Below are positions 17,002 through 26,135 of a DNA stretch of 46,071 nucleotides, piece after piece. Location: positions 1-46,071 of the forward strand of contig JACKBC010000052.1 of NCBI GenBank assembly GCA_020634755.1. Reading direction: 5' to 3'. Both the position numbers and the translations under genes were made by a program. The notes under the pieces were generated by a model. It worked only from the letters and a program-made list of their open reading frames with translations. It had not been told where the DNA came from and made no database searches. Position 1 is the first letter of the stretch. Each line of letters starts with the position of its first letter. This DNA is from Caldilineaceae bacterium. GTDB taxonomy: Bacteria > Chloroflexota > Anaerolineae > Caldilineales > Caldilineaceae.

Positions 17002-18993
17002 CTACGCCGCGGGCAGAGTGGGGGCCAACAGATCCGACTTCATGTCGGCATTTTGGGGAGGCCGCAGGCGATTCTGTCTTTGGATGAACCAGCGCCAGCC
17101 GCCACTGATCAATACAAGCCCTATTAGAAAGCCAATGACAAGCCGATTGAGCAGCGGCGCCAGCGGTGCTTTTGAGATGCGCACCGGCAGCAATTTGCCG
17201 GCGGGCGGCACCATCCACTCAAAGCGGGCCGTCAGGTCGGGCTGGCCATAGCGCTGAATACGCATGCCGATGCGCCAGGGACCGGCCAGAGTCAGATGAT
17301 TGCCGATGACTTGAAATTGGTCCGTATCGATCTTCTCGGCCAGAATGGTAATCGGCTCTGCCGTCTGCCGCACTGGCGTCAGCTGCACATAGAGCTGCAA
17401 GATATCCGCCGACATGGGGCGAGCCGGATTGACGGCGCGTATGTTGATCAAGTTCTGCCCCAGCCGATTGGGGCTCACTTCCAGCGTGATCAGCAGATCG
17501 TCCACGCGCTGGGTCAGCGACTTCTGGAGCTGTGCGGGAGCAATGGTGTACGCCACATCGCGCGGTGGTGACGTGGCCGTAATAAATCCGGTGATGCCAA
17601 AGAGCAGCACGCCCAGCACCGCCTCTAGCGCAATCAAGCGCACGGGCGGGAAGCTGCGCCGTACCAGTTGCGGCTGCGTTGAACGTCCCAATAATCTGCC
17701 CATGCCACGCGCCAACTTGGGATGCAGCAAACATGTGTTGACAATGCCGCACAGGCCAATAAAGAGCACCAGCCCCAGCTTCCCCAACAGAAAGCGCCCG
17801 TAGGCGCTGTCCATGAGCGCATCGATGGACGCAACCTGGCGGCCCATGTTAAAGAGACCGGTGGCAATGAGCAGCGCTACGCTGAGCGCAGCCAGCAAGC
17901 TAAAGGCGCGCCAGCTCAGCGGTCGCCACTGTTCTGCCGCGCTTTTATGCTGCGCCCGCGCTGGCAGCACAATAACGACCAGCGCTATGAGCCCACCAAT
18001 CCAGGCGCCTGCGGCCAGCAGATGAAGCGTGGCGCTGGTCAACGCCAGCAGCCAGTTGTGGCTTTCGCTGGTGGCGTGGCCGGCAAGCGCCTGCACAATC
18101 ATCAGGTCGATGGCGCGGCCAAAAACCAAAAGCTGTAGCCAACTGGACCGGGCGACGGCGGAGCGAGACGCCAGCAGCAGCAGGCCGCCGCCCAGAAAAA
18201 TGAGCAACCCCTGGCGCGTCAACCACAGTACGCCCCATTGGGTCTCCAGCAAAACCAACCGCGCCTGTACAAGCCAGCTGGTTTGCACAGTGGCCAACGT
18301 TTGAAAGCTGGCCACCTGCCAGAACAACATGCCAATACCCACCACCAATGCCGCAGCGGCACACGTGGCCGCCCAGCGCAACATGCGTTGGTGGAGTCGC
18401 TGCTGTTGCCGCGCGCTCTGCGCATCCGGCTGTTTGTCAACGGGTATCAACACCAGCCAGACCAGCGCCAGCGCGCCCACCAGCGCGGCCAGCAGCATAT
18501 AGTTGCCCCAGCGCAGCCAGGCTTCGCCCCATATGGGCAGCGTCGGCGCGGCAGCGTTCAAACGCGTTGAGGCAGTGATGGGGGCCAAGCTGGGGTCGCT
18601 GCTGAAGAGCGTAAAACCCTGGCTCAAGTGTCCATCCACATTGGACAGCACGCGCCACATCACCGTGTAGGCGCCAGGCGCCAATTGGGGCAGCGTCACC
18701 ACCAGCGCGCCGTCCGCCGAAAGCTGTGGCTGCACATGCACATTGGCAACCGGCCGATTCGCATCATCCACCAATTGCACCAGGCTGAACTGCGGCAAAA
18801 TCGGCTCATTGAACCAGAAGCGCAATTGGGTGGGCGCGTTTTCTAGCACTTGGCCGTCGATGGGTTCGGCGCGGATAATATCGGCATGGGCTTGCGCCGC
18901 TTTGGCCGTCAACCCAAACAGCAAAACGAGGCTACAGAGGGCCCATAGCAGATGAAACTTGTGAGAGCATAGAGTGGATTTTGGCTTAAACAT
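17002..18993 (-). CDS. CopC-CopD fusion, copper resistance/uptake protein
   Basis: This 663-residue membrane protein fuses an extracytoplasmic CopC domain to CopD. The signal peptide ends AKAAQA, leaving His36 of HADIIRAEP as the mature N-terminus. In CopC that residue is a Cu(II) ligand; the partner Asp/His are in SNVDGHLSQGF. About eight TM helices follow (residues 170-500). Then come an extracytoplasmic beta domain near 530-620 and a last TM helix (LNRLVIGFLIGLVLISGG). CopC/CopD proteins bind copper outside the membrane and are linked to its import or tolerance. The frame extends 28 codons upstream, but the ATG at 18993 starts the signal peptide and lies seven bases after the stop of the preceding gene, suggesting translational coupling. 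Its place behind the oxidase-like genes suggests copper supply or protection. Confidence 0.9.
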   Translation of the reverse strand: MFKPKSTLCSHKFHLLWALCSLVLLFGLTAKAAQAHADIIRAEPIDGQVLENAPTQLRFWFNEPILPQFSLVQLVDDANRPVANVHVQPQLSADGALVVTLPQLAPGAYTVMWRVLSNVDGHLSQGFTLFSSDPSLAPITASTRLNAAAPTLPIWGEAWLRWGNYMLLAALVGALALVWLVLIPVDKQPDAQSARQQQRLHQRMLRWAATCAAAALVVGIGMLFWQVASFQTLATVQTSWLVQARLVLLETQWGVLWLTRQGLLIFLGGGLLLLASRSAVARSSWLQLLVFGRAIDLMIVQALAGHATSESHNWLLALTSATLHLLAAGAWIGGLIALVVIVLPARAQHKSAAEQWRPLSWRAFSLLAALSVALLIATGLFNMGRQVASIDALMDSAYGRFLLGKLGLVLFIGLCGIVNTCLLHPKLARGMGRLLGRSTQPQLVRRSFPPVRLIALEAVLGVLLFGITGFITATSPPRDVAYTIAPAQLQKSLTQRVDDLLITLEVSPNRLGQNLINIRAVNPARPMSADILQLYVQLTPVRQTAEPITILAEKIDTDQFQVIGNHLTLAGPWRIGMRIQRYGQPDLTARFEWMVPPAGKLLPVRISKAPLAPLLNRLVIGFLIGLVLISGGWRWFIQRQNRLRPPQNADMKSDLLAPTLPAA

Positions 18994-19000
18994 GATTATT

Positions 19001-21991
19001 TCATTTTTGCACAATGGGCAGATAGCTATGCGGGCCGCTTTGCTGCTCGGTGTGAGCCGCGCGCACGCTAATGCCAAACGTATAATCGCTGCTGCCTAAA
19101 TTGTTGGTCGCACGCACGGTTACGCTGACCAGTCCCGCCTCAGACGCCATGGGTGTCCAATCGATTTGACCAGTGGCCGCGTTGATCGTCATGCCCTGTG
19201 GGGCGCTCACCAACGCAAAGGTGGGCGGTGGAAAGCCGGTCGCTTGAAGCGTGTATTGGAAAAGCTGGCCAGCCGTAGCTTCTTTGGTTGACTGTCCGTG
19301 CGGATCCACAATTTGCGGAGCCGCCGGGACTGGGGTTGCCGGCGCTGTAGGTTCAACCGTGGCCGTGGGCTTGGTTTCATGGGTAGGCAGCGGTGTTGGC
19401 GTTGGGGTCGGTGTGGGTGTGGACGATGCGCGCACGTCAAAATAGGCGTGCGTTTGCTGCTGCTCCAGCGTGTGTGTAATCGTATACGCGCCGGCGGCCA
19501 GTGGACCTACGTTGATGCTGTATGCCCATGGGATTTCAGCCGGGGTGCAGAAGAGTTCACCCGAAGGTGCGCTGACAATGTGAATTTCGTGCTCCCCCAC
19601 CTGGTGCGACTCATATTGAGGAACGCAGCTGTCCCGATGAATGCTCGACACCGTAATCGAGATGGTGTCGCTCACGGTGGGCGCCGGCGGTTCGATCGTA
19701 ATACGGATGACGCCCAGGACGGCCAGCGTGGTGACGTGAAGCGGCGCCAGTTCGCTCAGCGCGGCTTCATTGCCCGCACCATCAAACGCGGCCACCCACA
19801 GCCGGTAGCCCGTGCCGGGTTCAAGTCCGTCGATGGTAAAGCTAAGCGCTTCCGTGGCGCCCATTTGCACGGGCGTTGCCGCTGGGCCATCTTTCTGGAC
19901 CCAAATGTGATGTCCCGTCACGCCCACGTTGTCGCTGGCCGGCGTCCAGTGCAGCGCAACGCCGGTGGCGGTCAGCTGTGAGCTGGTTAGATTGCCCACC
20001 GGGCCGGGCGCTGTTTGATCGCTGCCCGGCTGCGTCACCGCCACCAAGAGCGTGCGTGCGTTGTTGTCGGTATTTAAATCGGCGGTGCGGCTGGCGACGT
20101 GCGCCGTGTTGGTCAACGTCCCGGTTGAGGCGGGCGCCGTAATGGCAATGGTAGCCGTCAGACGCTCACCGGTCGCCATGCTGGGGAGCGTCCAACGTAG
20201 GCAGCCATTGGGGGCGCAATCGCCGTCGCCAACCAGCGTGGTGGAGATCGCCGAGGCCACCGTCGCGGTTACCGCGGTGGAGATCAAACCTACGTTGGGG
20301 GGCAACTGGTTGGTCAGCGTGATTGACGTGGCGCTGTTCGGCCCCAAATTGGTAAGCGCAATCTGATAGGTCAACCGTTCACCGCTGTCCACAGAGGCGG
20401 CCGATGCGGTTAACGCCACATGTAAGTCGGCAACATCGCCGGCTTCCAAAGCCCCGATATCGCATTGGGGTCCCTGGGGCCGCGCCAGCCCGCGTTGATC
20501 CGCCGCGGGGCAGTTCAACGCGTCGCCCTGGTCGATGGCCGGGCTGCCGGGCAGCAGCGCGTGTGTGGGCGTGGCCCCGCCATTATGGGCCAAGACGGCC
20601 AGCTTGGGGTCGCTATTAGACTGATCACCCGTCGCGCTGAAGCTGCAACTGCTGCCGCTCTCTAAGTTGTAGCCCGCCGAATTGATAATGCCACTGCTGG
20701 TGGCGCAATTGGCGCCCATATCGGCCCGGGCCACAATGGTGTTGCCCATAATCAACTCAGATTCATCGACAAAAATGGCGCTGCCGCTGCCTTCGGCGCG
20801 GTTGGCATAGAGCGTGCTGCTTTTAACCGTGGCCGATGCCCCAATGTAAAGACCGCCACCGTTGTCGCCGGCGCTATTTTGGCTCAGCGTGTTGTTGGTC
20901 AACGTGAGCGCGCCGCCGAAGTGTTGCAGCCCACCGCCAGCGGCGGCGGCATTGTGAGCCAGCGTGCTGCCACTGATCTCCATAATGCCGTTGTTAAAGA
21001 TGCCGCCACCAGCATTGGCAGCCACATTGTGACTGATCTGCGTATCCAGAATGGTGGCCCGCGCGCCCACACCTTGGCTGGATATGCCGGCGCCGCTGGC
21101 CGCCGTGTTGCTGAGAATTTGGCTTTGGCTAATGGTCAAGCGCGTCAGCACTTCACCCGTGCTGTAGACGCCGCTGCCGCCATTGCTGGCTATTTTTAAA
21201 TGGCTAAGATTGGCGCTGGCGCGTCCATTGTAGATGCCTCCGCTTTGGTTGTTTTCAACAACACCGTCGGTATAGAAGAGCGCACCAATTTCCTGATTGC
21301 GCACGCCGTAGCCGCCGCGGTTGTTGCGCACGGTGACATCGTTGAGCGTGAGCAGCCCGCCACTGTTGGTGAGCCCACCGCCGCTATTGTCCTCCACCAA
21401 GCTGTGATGCAGCGTGACGCGGCCCACGCCATAGATGGCGCCGCCGCTCAAGGCGCTGTTGCTAATGAGCTGGCTGTTGCTGATGGTTAGCCGTGCGGTC
21501 AATTCAGTGAGGATGCCGCCACCATTGGCGCCAGGGCCAGGGTTGCCGTGGCGAATGGTCACATTTTCCACGGTAACGGGAACGCCGCTGTGGATGTGGA
21601 GCACGCGATCGCTTCCATTGCCATCAATGATGATGGTGCTGGCCGCGCCGCTGCCGCTGATGGTTAAGCCATCCAAAATATCAAGGTCGCCACTTTGGGC
21701 TGCATCTTCATTGACGCCGGTTTGGGTTAAAACAAAGAGCGCCGGTTTGGGCAGCGCGGGGTCAAAAAGAATGACATCTGCGCCGCTGCCGCCGGGACAA
21801 CCGCCCAAAGGCGCATCTGTATTGGCGGCGATCACTGCTTCGCGTAGCGAACATTCGCCATCCTCTGCAATGGCATCGACGGTGGTGGTAACTGTAATAA
21901 CAGCTTCGGCCTGCACGGGCGTGTAAAAAGCGCAGGCGGCGGCTGTTAACAGCAGGGCCACGCAGGTAAAGCGGTGGAATATCCTCTGCAT
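19001..21991 (-). CDS. Secreted CSLREA/beta-helix, DUF11 and fibronectin-type surface protein
   Basis: This 996-residue modular exported protein has a signal peptide to about residue 29. The CSLREAVIAANTD motif is near 47-59. Right-handed beta-helix repeats run to about 520 (SQNSAGDNGGGLYIG and similar) and end in the choice-of-anchor segment GSPAIDQGD. A DUF11 domain (525-650), a fibronectin type III domain (665-755), an Ig-like domain with two cysteines, a TPTPTPTPTPLP linker (about 853-893), a putative Ig domain and the terminal SYLPIVQK follow. AGGAG four bases before the ATG at 21991 is preferred over a GTG six codons upstream. Such proteins are surface or sheath components; the exact role is unknown. 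copCD starts seven bases downstream. Confidence 0.88.
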   Translation of the reverse strand: MQRIFHRFTCVALLLTAAACAFYTPVQAEAVITVTTTVDAIAEDGECSLREAVIAANTDAPLGGCPGGSGADVILFDPALPKPALFVLTQTGVNEDAAQSGDLDILDGLTISGSGAASTIIIDGNGSDRVLHIHSGVPVTVENVTIRHGNPGPGANGGGILTELTARLTISNSQLISNSALSGGAIYGVGRVTLHHSLVEDNSGGGLTNSGGLLTLNDVTVRNNRGGYGVRNQEIGALFYTDGVVENNQSGGIYNGRASANLSHLKIASNGGSGVYSTGEVLTRLTISQSQILSNTAASGAGISSQGVGARATILDTQISHNVAANAGGGIFNNGIMEISGSTLAHNAAAAGGGLQHFGGALTLTNNTLSQNSAGDNGGGLYIGASATVKSSTLYANRAEGSGSAIFVDESELIMGNTIVARADMGANCATSSGIINSAGYNLESGSSCSFSATGDQSNSDPKLAVLAHNGGATPTHALLPGSPAIDQGDALNCPAADQRGLARPQGPQCDIGALEAGDVADLHVALTASAASVDSGERLTYQIALTNLGPNSATSITLTNQLPPNVGLISTAVTATVASAISTTLVGDGDCAPNGCLRWTLPSMATGERLTATIAITAPASTGTLTNTAHVASRTADLNTDNNARTLLVAVTQPGSDQTAPGPVGNLTSSQLTATGVALHWTPASDNVGVTGHHIWVQKDGPAATPVQMGATEALSFTIDGLEPGTGYRLWVAAFDGAGNEAALSELAPLHVTTLAVLGVIRITIEPPAPTVSDTISITVSSIHRDSCVPQYESHQVGEHEIHIVSAPSGELFCTPAEIPWAYSINVGPLAAGAYTITHTLEQQQTHAYFDVRASSTPTPTPTPTPLPTHETKPTATVEPTAPATPVPAAPQIVDPHGQSTKEATAGQLFQYTLQATGFPPPTFALVSAPQGMTINAATGQIDWTPMASEAGLVSVTVRATNNLGSSDYTFGISVRAAHTEQQSGPHSYLPIVQK

Positions 21992-22100
21992 ATTGCTCCT
22001 ATTTGTCACAATCCAATCATTTTTATACGGGTCAAGATGATGGTAAACAGTGCGCTTTAGCGGGCTTCCGCTAGCAGACGCAGGCTGATGAAGGTTACTA

Positions 22101-22254
22101 ATTAAATTCGGTAAACCACGCCCCCAGGCTGAAGCGCTGGGGCTGATAAGAGAAGCCCCGCTAAAGCGGGCTAAACCAGAGTGCGCTTTAGCGCAGCTTC
22201 CTCTATCAGCCTGGGCGCTTTAGCCCCAGGCGTTTACCGGATTATTTCGTTAAT
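22101..22254. repeat. Nested palindromic element with CGCTTTAGCG hairpins
   Basis: The outer arms, around TTCGGTAAACC (22108 on) and GTTTACCGGATT (22232 on), face each other. Inside are CCCAGGCTGAAGCGCTGGGG and its approximate complement, and two small hairpins, AGCCCCGCTAAAGCGGGCT and TGCGCTTTAGCGCA. A related half-copy lies just to the left at 22050-22090. This fills the gap between the one-TM gene and the CSLREA gene and could work as a transcript-stabilising or attenuating structure. Confidence 0.7.
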
Positions 22255-22276
22255 ATCCATCAGCCTGTGGCATCAA

Positions 22277-22783
22277 TTATTGCACAGTCATCGGCTCAAG
22301 CTGGACCGAGCCAAAGACGACCGAAACGGTGCTGCCCGCTTTAACGGCGTTGTTGGCATTGGCAAAGAAGAGAAAATGAATGCTGTCTTTGTCCAAACGC
22401 GTATTGTGTTTCATGCCGTTGGATGTGTAAAGCGTCTCCCCGGTTTCTGCCACAATTAACGCCGGTGGACTGGTGGTTTCACCCACCAGAAATTCAGCCT
22501 TTGCGGGGTCTAATACTTTATAGCGAAAGTCGATCATGCCGCCGCCGGCAGTCACCGCAATGAGCCGCACGCGCACCCCAAAGCGCTCTGCCAGCGTCTG
22601 CGCTGAGATCAGCGTGGTGGCCGGCGGCGTTTGCGCATGATTGCCCTCGGGCTGAGCCAGCCAGACGCGATAGGCAAAGAAGCCGGCCACGGCCGGCAGC
22701 AAGATTAAAGCTTGCAGAAGGTATGTAAGCCAGCGCCGGTTTGGCGCCGGTGCTGGCTTGGTATCTATAGTCATTTCATGCAT
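22277..22783 (-). CDS. Hypothetical single-TM exported-domain protein
   Basis: I do not recognise this 168-residue protein. It has one N-terminal membrane segment (LTYLLQALILLPAVAGFFAY, about residues 19-38). The rest should face outside. The soluble part looks beta-rich with two conspicuous stretches, GGGMIDFRYKVLDPAKAEF and NGMKHNTRLDKDSIHFLFFA. It has no cysteine and no clear metal motif. The ribosome binding site is weak, and the ATG three codons in is an alternative start. It lies 163 bases downstream of the third oxidase-like gene on the same strand, so it probably belongs to that operon and may be an accessory or anchoring subunit. That role is inference only. Confidence 0.7.
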   Translation of the reverse strand: MHEMTIDTKPAPAPNRRWLTYLLQALILLPAVAGFFAYRVWLAQPEGNHAQTPPATTLISAQTLAERFGVRVRLIAVTAGGGMIDFRYKVLDPAKAEFLVGETTSPPALIVAETGETLYTSNGMKHNTRLDKDSIHFLFFANANNAVKAGSTVSVVFGSVQLEPMTVQ

Positions 22784-22828
22784 GTGTAAGTCTCATCCAG
22801 GAGGGCCATTGAGAAGCAATGGCAATTC

Positions 22829-22935
22829 GTAGGGCGGGTTTCCAGACCGCCGTCTTGCCGGTAACGAGCGTTCTTCATTCGGCGAACAAATGCAATTCGT
22901 TGACCGGCGTCGGCGGGTTAGGAAACCTGCCCTAC
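22829..22935. repeat. 107-bp palindromic element (GTAGGGCGGGTTTCC ends)
   Basis: GTAGGGCGGGTTTCC at 22829-22843 faces GGAAACCTGCCCTAC at 22921-22935, with 14 of 15 positions paired. Further complementarity inside (CCGCCGTC... / ...GGCGTCGGCGG) extends the stem. It lies between two genes of the presumed oxidase operon. Confidence 0.75.
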
Positions 22936-22946
22936 AAAGTATGGAA

Positions 22947-25900
22947 TTACGGCGCGCTCAGCGCGTCGAGGTCAACCGCTGTACTTACGCCTTCGGCGGA
23001 GCCATCAAAGAAGGAACTCCAGGCGCCGGCGTTGAATTCGACAATATCTTCGTCTTGCACCACGCCCAAGCCCGGCACGTTGACGCCGGCGTCGCGGTCA
23101 AAGGAGATGTAGTAGTGATCTCCGCCCAGCAAGACCAGGCCATTGATATCTGCATTGCCTGGCAGCCCCTCATCGGAGGCGTCAAAGACACGCTCGAAGA
23201 CAGCGCCATCCCAGCGATAGATGTCGGCATCATCGTTGGGGCCGGCTACGCCTTGGATAGCCGCATTGCCAATGGTTGAGAAGTAGAGGCTGCCGTCTGC
23301 CGTATCGATATCAAACGCATCAATGTTGTGACCGTTGGAAGCGTCCAATCCATAGGCAGAACCGTCAAAGTACATGGACCAGTTGCCGCCGTTGTAGAAG
23401 ACAATGTCTTCATCCTGTACGGCGCCGAGGCCAGGCACATTGGTGCCCCCACTGCGTACGAACGATACATAAAACTGGCTGGGTGAGACAATCACCAGGC
23501 CGTCAATGTTGGCGTTGCCCGGCAGACCATTGGCCGAAGCATCAAAGATGCGGCTAAAGGCTGCGCCGTCCCAGCGATAGACATCGGCATCATCAAACGG
23601 ACCGCTGACGCCGGGGATGGGGCCGTTTGTATTCCCACCTTGGCGGGTGGAGAAGTAGAAGCTGTTGACCGGTGGCGTATTGACTACCAGCGTCGTGCTG
23701 ATGGTGTTGCTCCAGTTGCCGGCGGCGTCGCGCGCCCGTACGGAGAGCGTGTAGTCGCCAATGGCCCATCCACTTACATCGATGGTGGCGGAAAGGTCGT
23801 AGCTGCCGCCATTTTGGGTAGCCGTCATGGGCGCGCCATTGCCCTGGCCCGGATCGGCGCCCACGAACCATTCACCCAGCGCAATGGCCGAGGAAGCGTC
23901 GCTGGCCGCGGCGGTGAGCGTTACGCTGGCCGCGCCATTGGTTGGGCTGGGCGCTACCGCAATGCCAGATACCGTGGGCGCATCCGTTTCAATTACCAGC
24001 GTAACGGTGCTGAACGGACCCCAGTTGCCGGCAACATCCTGGCCGTGGACATAGATGGTGTGGCTGCCAATGCCCAGTTGCGCAATGGTCGTAAGCAGAA
24101 TATCCGCTTGAACGGCTTCACTGACGCTGTCAAATGCGCCATCGCTGGCCGCAAAGAGAAAGCCCGTACCGTCAGCACCGGTGGCGCCGATAAAGCCTTC
24201 TGCCGCCATGACTGTCGGCTGGCCAGACGTGGCGTTGATAGCGGCGGCGCGGGCGCTATCAGTCGTCTGTGTTTTGGCCGCGCCCATAATGAGCGGCATG
24301 AAGATCGGTTTGTCCAACGTGGGCGTTTCTAGCCCGGCTGCCGTCACCACTTCTTCAATCTGCGCCGTTACCCGCACATACTGTTGGGTTGGGCTCAAAC
24401 CAAGCTGGCCGTTATTGGGGTTGGGTGCTGCCAAAACGCCGGTGGTATTGGGGCCGGTCTGATCAATGCGTAGATCGACCTGGGCAAAAGCGCCCCAGTT
24501 GCCGGCAGCATCTTGGCTGTGGACAAAGACGGGATGCACGCCTTCGGTCAGCGCAGCCACCGTGGCCGCCGGAATGATGACATCCAGGCTGGCAATGGGC
24601 TGGCTCACGTTGACGCTCATGGCTGTACCGGCGCCGTCAGCACCGGTGGCGTCGATAAAGTATTCGGCAGCGGCAATGTGGCTGGCGCCGCTGGCGCTAT
24701 CATCTCCGGTGGCGGTCAACGCCACATCTACACCGCCATTGGTTGGATTGGGGCTCATGAGCAGCCCGCTGCTGGTCGGCCCAGCTGTATCCATACCGGC
24801 CAACACGACGGTGCCAAAGGCGCCCCAGTTGCCGGCGGCATCCTGGCCGTGTACGTAGATCGTGTGGTCGCCACTGCTCAGGCCAGCTAACACGGCGGCG
24901 CTGATGGCGCCTTGGACAGCTTCGGTGGGCGTAGCGAAAGCGCCGGTCATGGCGGTGGCCGCGGTGGCCGTGCTGTCAATATAGAACTCGGCGGCCTGAA
25001 TATTGGAGCCGCCGCTGGCGCTATCATCTACCGTGGCGCTGACGATTATGTCGCCACCGCTGGGCGTGAGCGCCACGCCGCTGGTGGTTGGCCCGGTAGT
25101 GTCGGCGCCGCTGCCGCCGGTCTGCACGGTGAGGAAAGTGAGCATCCCGCCAAAGTTGGGCGCCGTGTCGTTGCGCAGTGACATGGCGGCATCATACAAC
25201 GCTAGGCGCGCCCCGGGCGCCGCCGTAGCGGACATCGTTGTGAGGACATCTACGGTCTGGCCGGGCGGAATTGTTTCGGCCACCATATCATGGGCATGGC
25301 TTTGCAGAAGGCCATCTACGGCCAACACGGTCTGGTACGCGCCCAGCAAACTCATTGAATGGTATTGGATTCCGGCGTTGATGTAGCGTAGCAGCACGCG
25401 GTGGCCTGTATCGGTGGCAATCTCAGCGGTTTCAGGATGCGCTTTGCCGTTGATGAGCCAGTAACGCGGCGTAAAGTCGCGCAGGTCAAAGGTGGCGGGG
25501 TTGGCGCTATTGTTTAAGTTCGGGTCGATTTCGCTGAGGATAACCAGGGCCTCATCATCATAGGCCGTGCTAACGTCGCCATAGGCTTGGCCGGCCGTGG
25601 TGGGCCGCACAATGAGGGCGCCAAAGAGCCCCATGGCCACCTGATGCTGGCTATTGAGCAGACCAGCTTCGTATAGAAACGTGCCAGGCGCACTGGCCGT
25701 AAAGGTGTAACTCTTGGCGCCGCCAGAGGCCGCACCGGTGAGATCGGTGGGCATCAATTGGCCCAAGAAGCGGATGGCCACGGCTTCCCCCAGATTGTTG
25801 GTGAGGTTCACCGTAACCGTCTCGCCCTGATTGACAATCAGCGCGGGACCGGGCAGCGTGGCTGCACCCCCCGCCGTATCGGCAAAGCCCCAAATGGGAA

Positions 25901-26108
25901 CGCTGTTGCCGTCGGGCAAAGCCAGCGTGCCGGTTGTGGCCCACAGATCACAGGTGCGCGTGGTGGCGCCTGTGGATGTGCAGGTGGCTCCCGGCAAGGT
26001 CGCTGCCGCGGGCGCCGCCAAGGCTGTACCCACGAAGCCCGGAACCATGATCTGGATGACCAGAGCCGGCAGCAGGAGCAAAATAAAGGACAATGTTCTC
26101 TGTTTCAT
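22947..26108 (-). CDS. Ligand-less multicopper-oxidase-like protein with Ig-like and FDGS-repeat tail
   Basis: This 1053-residue secreted protein has a Sec signal peptide to about residue 31 and two cupredoxin domains (about 55-330). They are clearly paralogous to the next two genes: GLFGALIVRP, ILSEIDPNLN and PRYWLINGKAHPE have counterparts there. The copper motifs are gone. AVAIRFLGQ stands where HWHG is expected, GTFLYEAG where YHCH is expected, and domain 2 has QYHSMSLLG and LALYDAAM. Four Ig-like domains follow to about 800, the third holding an insert with KPIFMPLIMGAAK. The last 240 residues are four FDGS-type units such as DEDIVFYNGGNWSMYFDGS. AGGAG lies 12 bases before the ATG. It starts 27 bases after the gene upstream. 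A structural or binding role, not redox catalysis, is inferred. Confidence 0.85.
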   Translation of the reverse strand: MKQRTLSFILLLLPALVIQIMVPGFVGTALAAPAAATLPGATCTSTGATTRTCDLWATTGTLALPDGNSVPIWGFADTAGGAATLPGPALIVNQGETVTVNLTNNLGEAVAIRFLGQLMPTDLTGAASGGAKSYTFTASAPGTFLYEAGLLNSQHQVAMGLFGALIVRPTTAGQAYGDVSTAYDDEALVILSEIDPNLNNSANPATFDLRDFTPRYWLINGKAHPETAEIATDTGHRVLLRYINAGIQYHSMSLLGAYQTVLAVDGLLQSHAHDMVAETIPPGQTVDVLTTMSATAAPGARLALYDAAMSLRNDTAPNFGGMLTFLTVQTGGSGADTTGPTTSGVALTPSGGDIIVSATVDDSASGGSNIQAAEFYIDSTATAATAMTGAFATPTEAVQGAISAAVLAGLSSGDHTIYVHGQDAAGNWGAFGTVVLAGMDTAGPTSSGLLMSPNPTNGGVDVALTATGDDSASGASHIAAAEYFIDATGADGAGTAMSVNVSQPIASLDVIIPAATVAALTEGVHPVFVHSQDAAGNWGAFAQVDLRIDQTGPNTTGVLAAPNPNNGQLGLSPTQQYVRVTAQIEEVVTAAGLETPTLDKPIFMPLIMGAAKTQTTDSARAAAINATSGQPTVMAAEGFIGATGADGTGFLFAASDGAFDSVSEAVQADILLTTIAQLGIGSHTIYVHGQDVAGNWGPFSTVTLVIETDAPTVSGIAVAPSPTNGAASVTLTAAASDASSAIALGEWFVGADPGQGNGAPMTATQNGGSYDLSATIDVSGWAIGDYTLSVRARDAAGNWSNTISTTLVVNTPPVNSFYFSTRQGGNTNGPIPGVSGPFDDADVYRWDGAAFSRIFDASANGLPGNANIDGLVIVSPSQFYVSFVRSGGTNVPGLGAVQDEDIVFYNGGNWSMYFDGSAYGLDASNGHNIDAFDIDTADGSLYFSTIGNAAIQGVAGPNDDADIYRWDGAVFERVFDASDEGLPGNADINGLVLLGGDHYYISFDRDAGVNVPGLGVVQDEDIVEFNAGAWSSFFDGSAEGVSTAVDLDALSAP

Positions 26109-26135
26109 ATTGATTCTTATCTCCTGTACGTACGG

